A DNA stretch of 64,000 nt, from contig JBLHPE010000001.1 of NCBI GenBank assembly GCA_047624005.1, positions 45,827 through 109,826 of the forward strand, in the 5' to 3' direction. A program made the position numbers and the translations under genes. This document shows positions 61,816 to 64,000 of this stretch, piece by piece; positions within the stretch are counted from its first letter, which is position 1; every line of letters starts with the position of its first letter. This stretch comes from Ascidiaceihabitans sp047624005 (lineage in GTDB: Bacteria; Pseudomonadota; Alphaproteobacteria; Rhodobacterales; Rhodobacteraceae). The notes below the pieces were generated by a model, which worked only from the letters and a program-made list of their open reading frames with translations, was not told where the DNA came from and did not search any database.

Positions 61816-62991
61816 TTATAGTCGACGCATCGGGTTGACCATTGTGCCCTTGACCAAGCTGGTCAGAATTGCGGGCACAGGATAAATCTTGCTGAGTGGT
61901 GCCAAGACGTAGTCTCGTAAGACAGGTAGAACGCGGCTGCCCGATTGATACATTGGGGTAAACGCCCAGCTCATCGCCTGATATGTGTTCGTATGCAGCC
62001 GTCTAGCCTGAACGTATTTAGGCAACGCCTGATCAATGGGATACGTTTCCAGACACTTCACCAAGGCTGCCGCATCCAGCAGGGCCATGTTCGCTCCTTG
62101 GCCCAATTGTGGGCTTGCGCGATGGGCAGCGTCACCAATATGGACCAACCCATCGGAAAACGGCTTGCCTAAACTGCCATGCGTATAAACTGCGGCTGTC
62201 ATCTGGGCGTGGTCAGTAATTTGATCGGTAAAGGGGGCCAGTTCCGGCCAAAGCGTGGTCGCCTGATCGCGCCATTGTTCAATTGGGGCCTCGCGCCAAG
62301 CGTCGATTTCAGTACGAGGCAGTGACCAAAACAATGCTGCCTTTGGTTGATCTTCACCGGGCAATGTTCCGATGGGTAAAATGCCGATCATATTAGAGGC
62401 ACGTCGATAGCGTTGCTGTAGCCGATCATACTGCAATGTGCAGTTTTCAGGCCAAGCCACAGTGCTCCAAATTGCACCATAAGGCAGTGGTTTGGACACC
62501 AGCGGGCTGATGGGTGACCTTGCGCCTGTTGTATCCACGACCAAGTCGAATGGGCCTCGGGTTTCACCATTTTCGAAAGACACGAAACGACCCTGATCGT
62601 TGGTATGAGTTGCGGCCACGCGATGCTGTTTGGTGATCTCAATGCCGTTGGCCGTTGCGACATCTAACAATGCCTCGAACAAGCTTGCTCGATGAATACC
62701 TAAACCGAAATTTGGGCCATCTTTGGGTCCATAGGAAACATCCAAAACAGTGCGTTTACTTTTGATCTCGTGCCCGATCATTTGGTACCCTTTGGCCCCT
62801 TTTGCCAACGCACTCTTGGCGGCACCCAACTGCTCTAACACGCGCAAACCAACGGGTTGAATAACAAGCCCGGAACCTACGGGTTCAGGTGTATCAAATT
62901 GATCGAAAATGGTGACAACAAATCCAGCACGATGCGCCAAAATTGCTGCGGCGAGGCCACCAATTCCACACCCACAAATCGCTAATTTCAT
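61816..62991 (-). CDS. FAD-dependent monooxygenase (PHBH/UbiH-like)
   Basis: 391 residues: FAD motif AICGCGIGGLAAAILAHRAG at the start, FDLVVDTTGARSPI in the middle, and VHIGDAAHRASPQLGQGANMAL near 285-305, the group A flavin monooxygenase signature. Resembles salicylate-hydroxylase-like proteins; substrate unknown. Convergent with the desaturase, 44 bp apart. Confidence 0.87.
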   Translation of the reverse strand: MKLAICGCGIGGLAAAILAHRAGFVVTIFDQFDTPEPVGSGLVIQPVGLRVLEQLGAAKSALAKGAKGYQMIGHEIKSKRTVLDVSYGPKDGPNFGLGIHRASLFEALLDVATANGIEITKQHRVAATHTNDQGRFVSFENGETRGPFDLVVDTTGARSPISPLVSKPLPYGAIWSTVAWPENCTLQYDRLQQRYRRASNMIGILPIGTLPGEDQPKAALFWSLPRTEIDAWREAPIEQWRDQATTLWPELAPFTDQITDHAQMTAAVYTHGSLGKPFSDGLVHIGDAAHRASPQLGQGANMALLDAAALVKCLETYPIDQALPKYVQARRLHTNTYQAMSWAFTPMYQSGSRVLPVLRDYVLAPLSKIYPVPAILTSLVKGTMVNPMRRL

Positions 62992-63148
62992 CGGACACCT
63001 TTGTATTTACCGATTTCAACTTTAGTGCAGCCTATGACACGCACAAGCCCCCAAGGAGTCGCAGGTTCAATGGTGTGGTTGACGGTTTTCAGGGTAACAT
63101 TTATGAGGCACCAGTTGTTACCCAAAGGTTAACAAGATTGGTTCCTCC

Positions 63149-63261
63149 GATTTGTACAAATTGGGTCAAGAAATGTACAATTTTTGAAATTTGACGTGAT
63201 ATGGCCGAATAACGATCTCTGCAAAATGTACAATCTAGGGGTGGCATTTGTACATTTTGCA
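63149..63261. promoter_or_regulatory. Array of four TGTACA palindromes
   Basis: TGTACA occurs at 63153-63158, 63174-63179, 63227-63232 and 63249-63254, most embedded in AT-rich flanks such as ATTTGTACAAATT. Spacings are 21, 53 and 22 bp, close to whole DNA turns. The last two are part of a perfect 13-bp inverted repeat, TGCAAAATGTACA (63220-63232) and TGTACATTTTGCA (63249-63261). This looks like a multi-site operator. The regulator is not identified. Confidence 0.65.
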
Positions 63262-63310
63262 AAGAAAGCCACACCTATCACCGTCGAGAGTCTGCAGTGC
63301 AACACACAAC

Positions 63311-63343
63311 AAAAAACGCCCGCTGCAAGCAACGGGCGTTTTC
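63311..63343 (-). terminator. Rho-independent terminator of rpsO
   Basis: On the minus strand AACGCCCG (63340-63333), a 10-nt loop, CGGGCGTT (63322-63315), then a T run. Begins 25 bp after the rpsO stop. So rpsO does not read through to pnp. Confidence 0.9.
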
Positions 63344-63365
63344 TGAATTTCAGTCTTGGAGGCGC

Positions 63366-63635
63366 TTAGCGGCGCAGGCCTAGACGTTTGATTAGGTCTT
63401 GGTAACGTGCTTCGTCCTTAGCGCGGGCGTAATCCAGCAACTTACGACGTGTCGCAACCATCTTCAGCAAACCACGACGGCCGTGGTTGTCTTTTTTGTG
63501 TGTTTTAAAGTGCTCTGTCAGCGTCGCGATGCGCGAGGACAAGATTGCAACTTGAACTTCTGGTGAACCTGTATCGCCTTCTTTAATGGCGTATTCAGTC
63601 ATCAAGCGTGCTTTTTCTTCTGGCGTAATCGACAT
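63366..63635 (-). CDS. rpsO: 30S ribosomal protein S15
   Basis: 89 residues, the usual size, from ATG 63635 with AAAGGAGA 8 bases upstream. uS15 signature: KEGDTGSPEVQVAILSSRI and HKKDNHGRRGLLKMVATRRKLLDY. The longer frame reaches into upstream non-coding DNA. Usually the neighbour of truB and pnp; here an insertion sequence lies upstream and a terminator behind it. Confidence 0.97.
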   Translation of the reverse strand: MSITPEEKARLMTEYAIKEGDTGSPEVQVAILSSRIATLTEHFKTHKKDNHGRRGLLKMVATRRKLLDYARAKDEARYQDLIKRLGLRR

Positions 63636-63737
63636 CGGGGTCTCCTTTAAAAGGTTAGTGTGATGGCGCAGCCCGGGATGTCGTCCAGTGCAGGCCCATG
63701 GAGGTGTCGTTATGAATGATTCCATAGTCGACAGGGG

Positions 63738-63766
63738 CGTATAGGAAGTTTCTATAGATTTGGCAA
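63738..63766 (-). promoter_or_regulatory. Possible rpsO promoter
   Basis: On the minus strand TTGCCA (63766-63761), 17 bases, TATACG (63743-63738) resembles sigma-70 -35 and -10 elements. It lies about 100 bp before rpsO and just inside the edge of the insertion sequence. Prediction by eye only. Confidence 0.35.
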
Positions 63767-63781
63767 AGGGTATTTGCAAAT

Positions 63782-64000
63782 TGTATAGGTTCAGGTGTTT
63801 TGAGACTCACGCGGCTTCGGCCTGAGTGATTCGAAGGTACTCCATTGGTGTCTTGCCTTTCAAGGCATGATGAGGCCTGAATGTGTTGTATTTATCGACG
63901 GCTTTTCGAAGTTCAAACCGCATCGCTCCTATGCTGTCAGCAATGAGATCACGACATGCATAGAATTCTTCGCGGAAGGTGCGGTTGCCACGTTCGACAC
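63782..64000 (-). mobile_element. 3' end of an insertion sequence, running off the window
   Basis: Contains the end of a DDE transposase gene. The element's boundary is put near 63782, where TGTATAGGTTCAGGTG begins after the AT-rich rpsO leader, because many elements of this class end in TGT; the true end and any target duplication cannot be checked without the other side. Confidence 0.6.
63807..64000 (-). CDS. Transposase, C-terminal part (IS481/IS3-type integrase core)
   Basis: The minus-strand frame open at the right edge reads about 64 residues: VERGNRTFREEFYACRDL, then RKAVDKYNTFRPHHALKG and KTPMEYL, stopping at TGA 63807-63809. The ERxNRTFREEFY block holds the last catalytic Glu of the DDE triad, and YNxxRPHxAL is the standard C-terminal motif. 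It encodes cut-and-paste or copy-and-paste transposition; IS481 versus IS3 cannot be settled from this part. Confidence 0.85.
   Translation of the reverse strand, partial: VERGNRTFREEFYACRDLIADSIGAMRFELRKAVDKYNTFRPHHALKGKTPMEYLRITQAEAA

Larger units (their letters stand above)
62992..63365. other. Non-coding gap between the monooxygenase and rpsO
   Basis: 374 bp without a credible gene. It holds four TGTACA palindromes in the 63149-63261 stretch and a rpsO terminator at 63311-63343. The part next to the monooxygenase start (62992-63120) shows nothing I recognise beyond that gene's expected promoter region. Confidence 0.75.

Noticed and set aside
1..64000. tRNA, rRNA or CRISPR loci
   Set aside because: No cloverleaf-like or T-loop consensus sequences, rRNA stretches or spaced direct repeats noticed on either strand.

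Overview
The window looks like a chromosomal stretch from a marine alphaproteobacterium of the Rhodobacteraceae (Roseobacter group). This is inferred from the gene families: a Rhodobacter-type porin, DUF2125, DUF3576, an orphan OmpR-type regulator, TIGR03862, tandem GcvT-fused dimethylglycine/sarcosine dehydrogenases, and the order xth-thioredoxin/TPR-LON-Trm112-ubiH-amidase-aminotransferase-ftsK-lolA. G+C is moderate, a little above 50% by eye. Genes are dense, with many 4-base ATGA/TTGA overlaps. I saw no rRNA, tRNA or CRISPR.

Layout. 1-9.8 kb: an alkane monooxygenase gene cut by the left edge, mutY, the helicase-loader-like DUF721 gene and a DsbA-type thioredoxin, then an LPS-related operon on the minus strand (pmbA, inositol monophosphatase, a divergent waaA, lpxK) and a large periplasmic DUF2125 protein. 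9.8-18.4 kb: SDR, an unusual crotonase, MscS channel and flavoprotein, facing leuS-lptE-holA. 18.5-22.9 kb: porin, YggS, an L,D-transpeptidase coupled to ribA, and an orphan response regulator. 23-37 kb: enoyl reductase-like MDR, xth, thioredoxin-TPR, LON, Trm112, ubiH, amidase, DapC-like aminotransferase, ftsK and lolA. Between ftsK and lolA lies a broken insert: a truncated phage/GTA spike-base gene joined to a headless Wza-type export gene. 37-42 kb: hspQ, a Ggt-family amidohydrolase, an anti-sigma kinase/STAS pair, a thiolase and msrC.

42-50.2 kb is a coherent methylated-glycine catabolic island: XRE-cupin regulator, GFA (formaldehyde-handling) protein, FAD/GcvT dehydrogenase, betaine-homocysteine methyltransferase, GbdR-like AraC regulator and a second FAD/GcvT dehydrogenase. 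Together they would take glycine betaine through dimethylglycine and sarcosine towards glycine, feeding methionine synthesis and one-carbon units. 50.3-58.3 kb: RarD, RNA modification enzymes, rpsU, an aldehyde dehydrogenase, 1-Cys peroxiredoxin and a three-gene surface-glycan cluster. 58.3-64 kb: pnp and rpsO, normally neighbours, are separated by a desaturase, a flavin monooxygenase and a regulatory-looking intergenic region with four TGTACA palindromes. An insertion sequence starts just upstream of rpsO and runs off the right edge.

I found no convincing entirely new defence or metabolic system. The best candidates for a second look are the spike-base/Wza chimera, the TGTACA array, the stem-loop before the porin, the 11-bp periodic repeat by holA, and enzymes lacking expected catalytic residues (crotonase, WaaA).
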